Under the pieces are notes generated by a model that did not search any database, was not told where the DNA came from, and saw only the letters and a list, made by a program, of their open reading frames with translations. A stretch of 64,000 nucleotides of DNA from Monarcha castaneiventris obscurior (taxonomy: Eukaryota > Chordata > Aves > Passeriformes > Monarchidae): positions 14,352,001 through 14,416,000 of the forward strand of contig JAMPIT010000856.1 in assembly GCA_026261815.1 (NCBI GenBank), written 5' to 3'. Positions 22,748 to 34,741 of the stretch are shown piece after piece; the first letter of the stretch is position 1; the number at the start of each line of letters is the position of its first letter. The translations under genes were made by a program, and so were the position numbers.

Positions 22748-25700
22748 AGCTACCTGCAGCCACAGAACTGTGATGGGCAGGTGTATGTGCTCTTTAGGAG
22801 GAGACTACTAACGTGGCAAAATGATGGAAAAGCAGGAAGTCCACGCCTTGGGAGTTGTGCAGAGGGATGTGGAGGAGAGCCAGAAGAGAGAGTGGAGCAC
22901 GGCTGGCACTGTCTGTGGTGGTGCTGACTTCTGAAATGGAGCATGTTGGGGTTTGTGGTTGCCTTGCTCAGAGCTCTTGTTTCCTTGGCTCCAGTTTTGG
23001 GTTGCTGCAAATCTGCTCTTGCTGGTGCTTAATGAAAAGCAAGGACATCATTTCACAGTATCTGTGTGATCTCTCCAGCCTGGCCTGTACAGACACATCT
23101 CCCTTCCAAACCGTGCAGGCCGTGCTTTTATTAAATATGGGGAAATCCCTGCTGAAGGCAACAGGAGTTGTGTGGCTGGGCCAGCAAATCACCCATCCTT
23201 TATTAGTCTTTGGTAAGATGCTAGAACTATGCACATGGCTTGTGCTGCTGTTCCCTATTAATGAAGCAACAGCACGACCCTGAGCTTTAAAATCGTTGAA
23301 TCAAAGCCAGGCTGGAGGTGGCTGTCTCCAGGTCTCTGTGCCTGCCTTTGCCTCGCAGGGAGCTGCTTCTCTGAGAGGGGCAGAGTTGCTGGCCCTGTGG
23401 CTAATGAGCTTCTTGCTGGCAGAGACTGGAAAAGTGTCAACGTTTAGTGTCAACACTCAGCCACCCAAACTGGCACGGTGAAAATGTATTTAGAACTTCA
23501 CCTCTAATAACATTATCTCTTATTAATGGCTTCCTTAAAAGCAATAACCATCCTCTGGTCCCCATTCAGTCCTTGCTCTGAAGTATTTCTCTGTTTGAAG
23601 CCTGAGTTCCTGTTCAACAGAAAAGAAACACACGACTTTCCTTTTGTGATAAATCTGTTAACAAAAAATTAACTGGCCTAAGGACTTGTGTGCTTGGTGT
23701 TTAAATAAAAGCCTCTTTGCATCCAACTCATTGGATAAATGTTTAAAATCTTTCCATCCTTGTGCAAATACCTCCTTGTAAGGTAGCCAAGGTCAGCAGT
23801 GAATTGCTGATTAAATACTGCTAATGCAAGTTAAAGCTGTCTGGAAGGGAAGGGAGTCTTATTCGTGCGTTTGTAAGGCTCCAGAAGAGTTCAGACACGG
23901 GAAATTCGCTGTTCCAGGCTGGTTTATTTCTTGTGTCACCTCTTTAAATATCTGCCCGGTGAATCTTCCCTGAGGTAAGTGACATAATTTCAGTAGCTGG
24001 CAGAAGAGCAGCCAGCCCCACTTTCCTTGGGCTGACAGCCGAAGGAAGCTGGTGCTTGAGGAAGGAATAAGGACTGGGACCCCTGAAGGCACAAGGATTC
24101 TCCTTCGGTGTTTGCTGATGCTTTGGAGCACGGTGCTGTGCTCACTGGAGAGGTTGAAGGAGCTCCCTGCTCCAAAATAAGCAGGATTTGGAGGGCTGAC
24201 CATGGATAGATCTGTCTGGATGTCTCAAACATACGCGGTGCCTAATGAAGGGACTGCCCCTGCTCTTGTGCGTGTGCCTTCAGTGTCCTATTTTAAACAG
24301 GTAACCGAGAATTGGCCCATTTGCAACTGCTTCATAAGAGATCAGCAGCAGAGCTATAGGTAACAGCGTGTTCTGTGTCTGTAAACAGCCTGTGGATTCA
24401 AGTAACATTCATATGCAAAACGCTTAAAGGTTGTCACCAACGTGTGTGCATCAAATGTCATCGTGTACTAGGCTCTGTGTTAAGCCTTGTTTTTTTCCTT
24501 TTAAAGGATAGCAACGCTGAATCAGAGACTTGGAAAAACTCAGTGTACTCCAATGACAGCCTGCTTTTCTTGACACCCCTGGGAGTTCCTCCCCCCTCCA
24601 AAAACAAGAAAAAAACCCAAAACCCATGAAAAAAATGGGATCAGAGCTGCATAGAGAATATTAATCTCTGGCTGGGCTGGATGTGATAAGGGTTTGTTAG
24701 TGATTTCATGATATTGTGATTCTCTATTGGCTTTTATCCCTGCCACAGAGTCCATATGATAATCTGGGAAGGGGGAAAAAGGGGAATGTAAGGAATCGAG
24801 CAGCCAGGGTTGATAGAGATTGTGCTGCCAAGATTACCAGCTATCAAATTAAAGAAGAAAAGTTACCAAAAATTACCAAAAGTTTCTGATGGATTCCTAG
24901 GGGAGAAAGTGAAAGAGTTGCTTTGAAAAGTCTCACTAAAACCAAATAGCTGTAGAAAGAGGAAGAACAGCAGCGAAGTCCAACCAATAGCCCACTTCTC
25001 CACGGCAATTTCAGTTCATTCCTTTCAGTTTCAAGTAGGGGAGAAGAGAAACTTGGAGCTGAATTCACTGGCAAATCCGTGTGCTTACTGCTTCAGGGGA
25101 GGGCAACTCCTGGCTCTTTCTTTCAGGGTTTAATCCTGTGCAAAATTAAAATGCTGAAATACAAAACTCCCATCGAGGGAGGGAGTGTTCAGGCACGGTT
25201 TGCCAATCTGTCTCCTGTGCTCCACCAGACCAGGGGTCACCGGTTTTGAGGGCAGGTCAGAATTCAGTTAGGTTTACACAGGCTGGAAACTGCTCCTGAG
25301 TTTCCCATTCCTCCTGACATGGCACAGGGAGCTGCTCCACTGCCTGTGCAAGTGAAATGCTGGAGCAGCCGCTGCAGAGGAAATGAGTCATTCCTCTATT
25401 TCTGTTGCAAAAGACTTCTCTGTGCTGTGCAATGCATTTAGGAATATATTCCTACTGCTTCTTGGAAGTTCTCCTAGGACCACGTTTAGGCATAAAAACA
25501 TCAGCAAATGAACAGGCACGTTACAGACTGTTTCTTCATTTAAATGGGCTGTGCAGGCTTGGCTTCTACAGGAGGCATTTCCAGGAACCCTGAATTTTGT
25601 GCAAGTCTCCTCTCTGGGTCTGTTTGCTGGTGGAGGGGCTGCTGCCCAAGAGGTATGGGGGTATGAGTGTCTTCTGAGCATCTCTTTTTGTCATGCCCCC

Positions 25701-28506
25701 TTGAAGGCTTGTTGAAGTGTGTTTCAAAAAGGAGAATCTTGCTAGTCATAAGGATTGTGAATCGTGGGCACTTCTCCAAAAAAATATTTCTGCACAGAGC
25801 CTGTGTGTTTTCCCCAGAAGCCACTTGAGCTCAGCAGTCATTCAGGCCCTACCAAAAATAATGACATCTGAATAGTAAAAAAGAAAAAAAAGGGGGAGTG
25901 AGGAGAACAGCAGCAGTAGACTCTGAGAAAGCAACAGGCCCATTTCTCCCCTTTTTTCCAGTGTGGTGAGCAGACATTAAGCTGCCTGTTGGCGCCGTGT
26001 GGATGGGGCAGCACCTGAGAAGCATCAGGCCTCTCTGGCTCCTCACTGCTGCCCTGACAGATGGATGACTAAATAAAGTGAACTGGCACTCAGTTGTATC
26101 TTCTGCTGTGGGAACCCTGGAGATCTTGGTAAGAATTTGGCAAATTGTCCATTTTTAGGTCTCTCAGGAGTCTGACTTGCTCAGGAACGAAGGAAGTCTT
26201 GGCCAAAGCTTTGTATGTGCCTAAGGATGAGTTTTGTCTGGCAGTCTGTTTATCTCTTGGCTCTTTGAGTGCTGCCTGCCTTGAAATTCAGACACTTCAC
26301 GATGTCCTGCACCTGGCTAGGGGCACCAGTTCCAGCAGAGCAGCAGCAATGCAACTTCACTGTGACCTTAACCCCTTGCATTTTACAGGTGCTCCTTAAA
26401 ATGGTCCCACTTTCAGCTACATGAGGACTTTCAGACATGGTGAGTGCATTAGGGAGGAACAGAGGGAGACTGGTGGCAAAACACACTGACTTCTGTGGTT
26501 TCCTCCTTGGAAATGCTACCAGTGCTCCAGGAAAACATATAAATCTTGTGTGCAGAGCTTGTGTGCACAGCAGCGTTTTAAATTTGCCTCTTGAAATCAT
26601 TTTCGTTACCCAAAGGGTGTATAGGGGCACATAATGAGCTTTTAACACTCCAATAATTCCTCAAGGAAGAATTGTTATGGCCTTCCAAAACGATCCCTGT
26701 GTTAAGTGGCAATTAAGAGCTAATTATAATGAGATGCTGTTGGATGAGATTAGTATCTGACTTAGAATGACAAAGGAGACATGCACATAGATAAACTGGA
26801 GAGGAGATGGTGGGACAAAGGGGTGAGTGGGGAAGGCAGCAGCTACATTGCAAGGAGGGGCAGGTGATCACCTTGGGGAGCATGGTCACTCCCTGCATGG
26901 TCATCAGAAGAATCAGCCCTCAGTGGAAAACACGATGCTGTTTCTGAGGGAAAACCATGGGATTTGCATGAACTTCTTCAGCCAAAGCTTTCAGGGCTTG
27001 TAACTCTTGTGGATGGAGATGTGGTGTGAGCTCTGCTCCTGCCTTCTGCAATGTCAGCTGGTGACAGTGCTGCTCACCTGTCTCTGGCAGCTGGAGGGAC
27101 CATGAAAAAGGGTCATTTCAGTGGTGAAATTTATCTCTTTGGCTGATAAAGGCCTTCATAATGAGGCTTTCATTTCAAAGGGCTCTGGCAGTGCAGCAGT
27201 TTGAGTGTCTATTTGCCTGCCACTGGAGTAGATGTATGTGAAGTGCACAGGTATTTTATTTGAATGAAACTGCTTACTCTCAGAGGTCAGCAAGCACAGC
27301 TGACCCCAGAAACTTTCAAGCTGCAGAGCAGAAGGGTAATTTTGAGTGAATAAGGTGCTTCTCTGATTGAACACAGGACCCTGCACACACCAGAGTATGC
27401 TGTCCTGACTGCTCTGGCACATCTATTTGAGAGCACCTAGGGTTTGTTTTCAGCAGATTTCCCTGGTCCAGGCTCACAGAGGGAGCAGATGGATGGCTCC
27501 TTTCTCCCTCCTGCCCAGTATTTTCATAACCTTCCGATGGCATCCCTGCGGAATGGGGACGGGACAGCAGCCACGTGCTGGCCGCAGCCGCCCCGGTCCT
27601 TCCAGTGGGGGAGGAAGCCGGCATGAAATCAGATTTACTTTTGTCCCTTTTCTGCTTGGAAGCTTATTTGTGTTGCTAACGAGGTCCCCAGTCCCAGGCT
27701 GTAAAAGGGATGCTGCAGGGAGGAGGACGAGCCAGCTTCCTCCCTTGGGAGAGGGCTGATGCAGTCCTTGACTCTCAGAAACTGCTGTGCTGGGGCCAGT
27801 GGAAAGAGTTTGTCACCCACCAGGGCAGGTGGCACAGCCTGAGCTATTGGCACAGTGGGATGGGGCACAGGGTGGGGCTGGACCCACACCAGGACATTGC
27901 TCAGGAGCAGGGACATCTTCCCTGCCAGCACTGCTGGATCCACTGTGAGTTACTGGGGGCAGAGGGACATAACGTGCTGCTGCTCCCTGTGTAATAGAAG
28001 GAGCAGCCCCAAGATCAAAAGTGTTCCCATCTGATCTGTAAGAACAGGGGTTTCAGTCAGACACCCAGGGGAACGCCCAGCATCAGGGAAGAATGTTATC
28101 CCCGGGATTTTAGCAGACTTTTGCATAGGAGCCTGGCTCAGTCTGTGATGAAAACAGGTTTGCCTTCCAAGCTCGGCTCTGAATGGCAGAGAGCATGGTG
28201 TGTGCTGCTGTGTGTGCAGTGGTTTTGGTTTCCATTAATGCCCAGAGAAGAGATTCCTTGTGAGAAGGAGATTTTAATTAGGAAAGGACTCGGTTCCTTT
28301 ATATTGGTTGCATTTAGCTGGATTTGCAGCCCCCCTCCTCAGCAGAGCTGTGGCCCTCTGAAAATGCCTCAGGGTAAGTGCACAGAATGGAGAGAGGGAA
28401 AATAATTCAACCACAGAAGCAGACAGGTGAAACCGAGGTCCTGTCAAGGCAGAAATATCCAGGAATTCAATTTTATTTCTCAGCTACAGCACTGCAGTTC
28501 TTTAGA

Positions 28507-28514
28507 ATGCAAAT
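28507..28514 (+). promoter_or_regulatory. Perfect octamer (POU) motif
   Basis: ATGCAAAT, the consensus for POU/Oct factors, lies 45 bp before a perfect 13-bp inverted repeat in intergenic DNA. Function is inferred from the motif only, and a single 8-mer can occur by chance. Confidence 0.3.
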
Positions 28515-28558
28515 TGGCCCTTTAGCCCACCAAGTTGAGCTCTACTGCATGATACAGT

Positions 28559-28592
28559 ATTTTGCACATCTGCTTAATGAGATGTGCAAAAT
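28559..28592. repeat. Perfect 13-bp inverted repeat with 8-nt loop
   Basis: The left arm attttgcacatct (28559-28571) is the exact reverse complement of the right arm agatgtgcaaaat (28580-28592), with the spacer gcttaatg. It could form a hairpin in RNA or a cruciform in DNA, or act as a paired protein-binding site. It is too short for a typical miRNA precursor. Confidence 0.85.
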
Positions 28593-31500
28593 GGGAAAAC
28601 CAGAGGCAATGGTCTCTGCTGCTGTGAGGAGATGGTTGGAAACAGAACCTTTTGTCATAAAAATAGTCATGCCCTTCTGAACCTGTTGAATTCTGAAGCT
28701 GACTTTGGCATATTTTTGCAAATCATGATTTGGTATTTGCAGCTGAATGATCCTGAACGTGTTCTTGTCGCTGTTCCTTTGCACCTCAGAAGTGAAGGTT
28801 TTGCTGCTGTTGATATTGTTTTTTTCCAAAAGCTTTAAGCAATCTCTTTTTTTCTGTTTTGTTTATTTGTTTCGTAATTTAAAAGCTTTTCTCTTACGAG
28901 CTGTATTTAAATGGTTTTGGATAACTTTTCCTATATTTCACAGCTGCATAGCCCAGGGCTCAGTTTAAAGCCTTGCTGGTTCAGTTGAAGAAAGTGTGCT
29001 TGGCCACATCTGTTTCTGTGTTAATTTACATCTTTAAGCCACTGCTGGAAAGGAGAAGCCTGTAAATTCCAATTCCTTCCCTGTCCACTTTCTAGGTTTG
29101 ATGTAGTTTTTGATGCTCCTATGACTAGGAATTGTGACTTGCCAAATTAGTGTGAATCAAATGGGAAGAGTCACAGCAGAGTAATTCAAACAACTTCCAG
29201 GGGATGGGACTGACTCTTCTAAAATAACTCATCCATGAGTCTGTAACACAACCAAAGCCCTCAGCATTTATTTTACAGTTCTGTCCCTGAGTCTCAGAGA
29301 GATGATGTTGAGACAGAGTTTGCCTTATTCTATAAAATCCCACACTCTGGCCTTTTTAGAAGGTATTATCTTACTTTTTAAGGTGGGCACTGAAAGTGCC
29401 TTGAGTACCTTTATTTCTGCAGCTGTGTCTCTTTGGAGGCTGGGTTCTGTCCCCATCTGTTCAGCCCCTTCACCAGGATCACACTCAATCCCTGGGGCTT
29501 GGGATGCCACATCTGCAGCTCCCACCCAGCTCCTTGTGGTAGAAGTGACTCTGATTCCACTGAGTTTGTCTTCCCAAGAAATGGGGACACTGCTCGGGTT
29601 CAGACTGATGTTGCTCGTTTCTCATTAAATTAAAACAAATATGAAGCAGAAATTTACTTCTAAAATAGAGCTCACTTCCTTAGGAATTTGCTCCAGTGGG
29701 GACTGTGAGATATTCACTCTGTAATGATTTATATTACAAAAATAGCTCTGTCCTATGCCTGCAAACAGTTAGAAATGTGAGCCTGGAAAAGAAATCTAGC
29801 AGCTAACTCCTCATCCCTACAGCTTGAATAAACCAGTCATAAACAAAATGAATTACAAAAGCAACCAAAGAACTAAACTTCCCTATAAATACAATGTGCT
29901 CTCCTCGGAAGTCTGAAAATACTCTAGGCTTTTGAGCCTGACCCAAAGCCTGCTGTATCCAAGCTTTTTTGGCCTCTGTGCGGGGAGTGAGTTCCAGAGC
30001 AGAGGAGCCTGTGCCTTCTGCAGGCTCTGTCCCACCTCTGGGGCTGCTCCTGGCCAGGGGCACCACGAGCCAGGGAGTCACAGCTCACAGAGGTCCCTGC
30101 CAAACGAGGTGGCTGAAACAGCACCACCTCAAATTCACGTTTATACATCTGACCTAGCAGTCACCAAACCCTTCAGCACGTTCTGCTGCTGACACCTGGC
30201 TGGCACAAGGGACCCTGTGTGAAGCCACCGAGGGCTCTGCTGTGCCAGGGCAGTGCTGGCTGTGGTCAGCATGCTGGGATGGAGCTTGGCCTCCCCGGGC
30301 AGGGACAGCCCCTCCAGGGACAGCTTTCCTTTGCCCAGGGACTTGGATTGCAAGGCTCGGTACAATAACACACGGTGCCTGCTTCCTCGGAGCCTGCATG
30401 CCCTTTGGCTGTGGGTTTTTATCTCTGTTTACTATAGAAAAGGCTTTAGCAGATTATGCTGTGTCATTCAGTTCCCTGCCAGAGTGTATGTCAAAGAGGA
30501 GCTAGAAAGTGTGTGAGTGCAAAAAAAAGTAGCTGTAATCTTTCATGGCATAGGCAAGACCATTACAAATGATATGAGACAATGAGGATGTGAGGATCTT
30601 AGATCAAATTTAACTGCTTTGTCTGGGGACTTGAGAAAAGAGAAAAATGTGCTTTTACTGATATTGCCAATTAGGGAGCTGCCAGGTGGCCAGTTAATAA
30701 CCCAGATGTGCTGCAAGATGCAGCATCAGCAGAGGCTGCTTGTGAAGTGAAGCAGAGGAGTTTTCCAGGGCACAGCACCAGCTGGTTCCTCCTGGCTACG
30801 GGCATGAGTTGGGTCCGAGTTGTGATAAGAGGGGGAGCCCAGGGAAGGTAATGCCAACCAGAAAGGGATAAGAGCTTAGGAAAATTGCAGAGGAGGAGGG
30901 AAATGCAATGAAATCTAACGGGCAGCTGGCCACTGGCAATGCAGAAGCCTGGGCAATGGTATTGTGACTTCAAACCACGCAGTTGCTCAGGGGTCCGTGG
31001 AGTTGATGGCTGATTTAGAGGCAGCTGAGGCCAGAGGCTGGGTGAGTCATGGAAATGGGTTGTAGCACCTTCCCCTTCTGTCACTAGCTGGACTCTGTGT
31101 CTGTCACGCTGATGTCAGCCCAGTTCCTGCTGGAAGCTGCATCATCACTGGCACGAGATCAGTGGCTGTGACTCTCTCATGCCTCCAGGGACCAGAGCCT
31201 GGGACAGAGGTGCTGCTGCCCAGGCTTCTTGCTGATCCCTGAACTACACCAGGAATGATCTAGGAGAAGGGGGCAACCTTTCACTACTGCAAACTGAGCT
31301 GTCTGGGCATGATGCCCGGTGGGAATTCGGGAGAAAGGATTGAAGGGAGCAGCACGTGAGCCCGGGAGGCAGCCAGCAGGGCTGAGCTTGCAGCTCTGCC
31401 ATCAGCAGGAAGCAGAGCTCAGCTCAGCTCACTTCAGGCATTCCCTGACACTGAGGCAGCCATAGAGCCAGAATAAATACGGGTCCCTGTGGCAAAGTCA

Positions 31501-33133
31501 AAGCTAACCCTTGCTGCTGAAAGACTGGGAGGTGTGGAGCCTCTCCTGGGTACTGGTTGTAGGGAACAGCCCTGCTCCTGGTTGCCCAGAATTTCTTGAA
31601 TAAAACCTCCTGGACTTGCCTCTTCAGGGTACAAACCCAAGGCAGATAAAGGCCTGAAAATCACAGAGGGAAAGAAACTGCATTTCTATGAAGCCTGTAA
31701 AGAGACAAACATGTTGCTAGAGATGGTTCTGAGGAGTTAATTGCAGTTACCATTATTGGAGGGATGCTGCTGTAAGGAAATGGAGTCAATTCTGTAACAA
31801 CAAGAGAAGCTGGACCTTTATCAGCTGCCAACAGCAGTGGGGAAGCACCAGCTACAGTGGCTTGTCATTTATAAAAACATCTGGAGATAAGAAGCTTATT
31901 TTTAAGCAGAGTGGTAGCTGGCTATCCCAGCAGGCTCAAGTGGTGATAATAAGGATTTGGCAAAAGAACAGCAGAGGAAGACACCTCATCTTACCTTGTA
32001 TAGCCTTTGTTCTTGCTTCCCCCTTGCAGCAGAAAGCACTGTCAATTGCTTTAGTAGGATTTAAATGAAAATGCCTTGAAATAGCCATCAGATTGCCTTC
32101 CTTTGCTTTCTTTACTTTTTCAGAGTGATGCTTTCCTCTCTTAACTTTAAGGCACGAAGAAGCCGAAAGTCTTTGGGTAGGTTTGGGCATGGCATGGCAT
32201 TTTGAATACCAGCATCCCTGGTTTGGTTTGTCTGAGAAGCTGCTGAGCTGATTTGCTGTGCTGGAGGTAGATTTTGCTACTTGCTGGGCTGGTTGTAATG
32301 ATTCGAGTGCGTGCTTTGGATGTAGCTGATGTTATTCCCAGTGTGTATTAGTAAGAATAGAAATCTGCCATGAAATCATGTTCTGCAAAAGCAGGATTCA
32401 TTTCCTTGTTTTCTGCTTTAAAATTCTGCATTTGCAAGCCTGGCCATCTGCATCACAGCCATTACATGTGGGAAGTATGGAATGTGTCTTATCAGACACA
32501 GAGCGTGCACAGCAGAGGACATCCAAAGGTTATGTTGTCATCATGTCAAATGGATCTGTTTATTCTGAGTGCTGTAGGAGCAGAGCTTAATCAGAGCATC
32601 AGCCATATGCAGATTTGAAATTAGATTTTACAATAACCACCTGTCTACTGTTTTGAATCCGTCATGTTCCTTGGGTTAGAGCTGTGCTTGCTTAGTGAAT
32701 GTGTGTGCTGGGAGAACATCATCTAAAAGCCTCCATGCCATGGTGTAAAAGGCACTTAAATGCATGTTTATGTGTGAGTGTGCAAGGGCAGCACATGTAT
32801 CTCATGGCTTTGTGCTACAAGCTGCTACTGCAGCATGTGAAGGGGAAAAGAGGGCATTCCTTCCATGTAAAAATCAATGGTATTGGTGAGCCCCCATTCT
32901 TTTGCTCTTCTTTTTTGGCTCATACTTCTTACATGTGTCAGCCAAAAAAGTCACTGTGAAGTGATGCAGCATTTGCTCTTTCTCTTCCCTAAAGGTTTTT
33001 AAAGGAATAAGTACAAACATGCACATAATGTTTGTGTAGTGCCTGCCACAGTTTTGTGACTCACAGCATTCTGCCTTTAAGGAGTCAAAAAAAACTGCCT
33101 GAAAGCTTAAGCCTCTCTCCACTATGTTGCAAC

Positions 33134-33159
33134 TGAAAAAAAGAAAAAAAAAAAGAAAA
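33134..33159 (+). repeat. A-rich simple repeat
   Basis: The run aaaaaaagaaaaaaaaaaagaaaa is a low-complexity tract. No retroposed body is recognisable beside it. Confidence 0.8.
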
Positions 33160-34471
33160 TCTGTGCGTTCGGTTATTGCAAGCTGCCATCAAGGCAGTGG
33201 TGAAAAGAGCAACAATATTCAAAGTAAAGGCTGACATTTTAAACACTGGCACTCAGAAAGAAGTGGAATTAAAAAGAATTGCAGAGCAAAAATTGACAAA
33301 TAACTTGTACCACCACTGAATCATATGCTCAAAACTGCCTGAAACAAGTAAGCAATACAAGCTTTTTCTTGCTTATCTCCACTGTGATAATTGTTCTTCT
33401 AAAGCATCCCCAGCTCTCCCTTGGGAAGTTCTTTTTTTTTTTAATTCAGAGTATGGCCCTTCCGACGGAAGTCAGCGGCAGTTTTTCATTGAATTCAATG
33501 AGAACGTAAATGGGCCATTAAATGCCATCAGTAATGCAAGAGCTTTCCAAAGACATCCTGCCCCAGATGCGCCCTCCTTACCACAAGGAGCAGCAGTCAC
33601 CAGCGCTCTTAGGCTGGCCAGTATCTGAAGCTGTAGTGTCCCGTTCTCCAGAGCAGGAGATGTTTCCACCGCTCACCACAGCAAGCTGAGAGGAGGTGTC
33701 AGAGCTGTTGTGAGGCAGGGAGGTGCCCTGACCGTGCGGCCGGGCGGAGCTGTGGCTGCTGCTCTCTGCCTCTGCCCAGGGTTTAGGGTGAATCGATGCA
33801 CCGGGAAGGTGCCAGAAGTGTAGCCTGAGAGCTTCCCCCAAAACCGAGGGCAGAAGCCTTTGTTCACACCAGGATGCTGGGAAGCCTCCAATTTGTGTGG
33901 CACCAAGTGATCGAGAGAACGGCCGAAAAGCCCCGCTTTTCCCGTGCTTTCCCTTCCAAGAGTTTGACCTCGAGAGTGTTTTGCTACTTGAGTTCTCCAG
34001 GTCCAGCCACCCACGGGGTGGGATTTGCCCATTGTTGGACCACGTTCCCTCCCACCCTGCCTGTGGCTGGACCCAGCACAGCAGCGCAGGGACACGATGC
34101 TCGCTGTGGTCCGTGGGTTACAAGCTCACCGCTCGCTCCAGCTCCTCATCTCGGCTGGGGGAAGGTGTGACTTTGTGTGCTTTGACTTTGTTCATCCAAG
34201 CTCACAAAACCACCGCATCTGTCTCGAAACTCAGGCGCGTCTCCTCAACCAGCGAACTCTTCCCGGGGAAGCGCTGCTGTGACGCCGCTGTCTCAGCCAC
34301 GGGGCCAGCGCTCGCCCCTGCCCAGCCGCGCCTCGCCTGCAGCGGCGGCTCCCGCGCCGCGTCCCGGGGGCCAGCAGGGGCTCGCATCGCTGAATTTCCG
34401 CGCCGGGCCCTCTGGAGGTCAGTGTTCGCCCGCGCTGCGGCGGACCTGTTGCGGGCCGGCGGAGGCTCCGC

Positions 34472-34516
34472 GGGCAGGGCAGGGCCGGGCCGGGCCGGGC
34501 CGGGCCGGGCCGGGCC
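34472..34516 (+). repeat. (GGGCC)n pentanucleotide array in the SYT17 promoter or 5'UTR
   Basis: Seven exact tandem copies of GGGCC occupy 34482-34516, preceded by two GGGCA units at 34472-34481. The array lies 210 bp upstream of the SYT17 ATG. The G-rich strand is the coding strand, so the RNA or DNA could form G-quadruplexes. Confidence 0.92.
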
Positions 34517-34726
34517 GAGCGGGAGCTGCTGCCCGCTCCATCGGCCGCGGGGGCCGCCCGGTGCCGGAGCCTGCTCCATCGGCCGCGGAGCCGCCGCTGC
34601 CCGGGGCCGGCCCCGTCCCCGTCCCCGTCCCCGCTGCCCGGGGCGGTGCCGCGCTGCGGCGCGGGTGGGGCGGCGCTGCGGGAGGGGCCGAGCGCGCCCG
34701 CGGAGCCCCCGGAGCCCCGCGGAGCC

Positions 34727-34741
34727 ATGGCGTACATCCAG
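34727..34741 (+). CDS. SYT17: SYT17 coding exon 1 (MAYIQ)
   Basis: Five codons, MAYIQ, start at an ATG in a strong Kozak context (gagccATGG) and end at a GTGCGT donor in phase 0. They match the SYT17 N-terminus that I recall for mammals. Confidence 0.88.

Larger units (their letters stand above)
19074..22765 (+). other. ITPRIPL2: Putative long 3'UTR of ITPRIPL2
   Basis: AT-rich DNA without coding exons or recognised repeats runs from the ITPRIPL2 stop to clustered AATAAA signals. From memory, the mammalian gene also has a 3'UTR of several kilobases. The last few hundred bases before 22685 are particularly AT-rich and UTR-like. The extent is inferred; an earlier unrecognised end is possible. 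Confidence 0.5.
22766..34250. other. ITPRIPL2-SYT17 intergenic region
   Basis: About 11.5 kb with no supported coding exon on either strand. I see scattered AT-rich patches with homeodomain-type cores (near 26700-26750, caattaagagctaattataa) and the inverted repeat with an adjacent octamer at 28507-28592. A purine-rich A tract lies at about 33134-33160. The rest is not recognisable to me. Confidence 0.6.

Noticed and set aside
31430..31670. Possible solitary retroviral LTR (two AATAAA signals and an R/U5-like layout)
   Set aside because: No clear TG...CA ends, target-site duplication, primer-binding site or internal region could be found. AATAAA alone is not enough. A library search would settle it.
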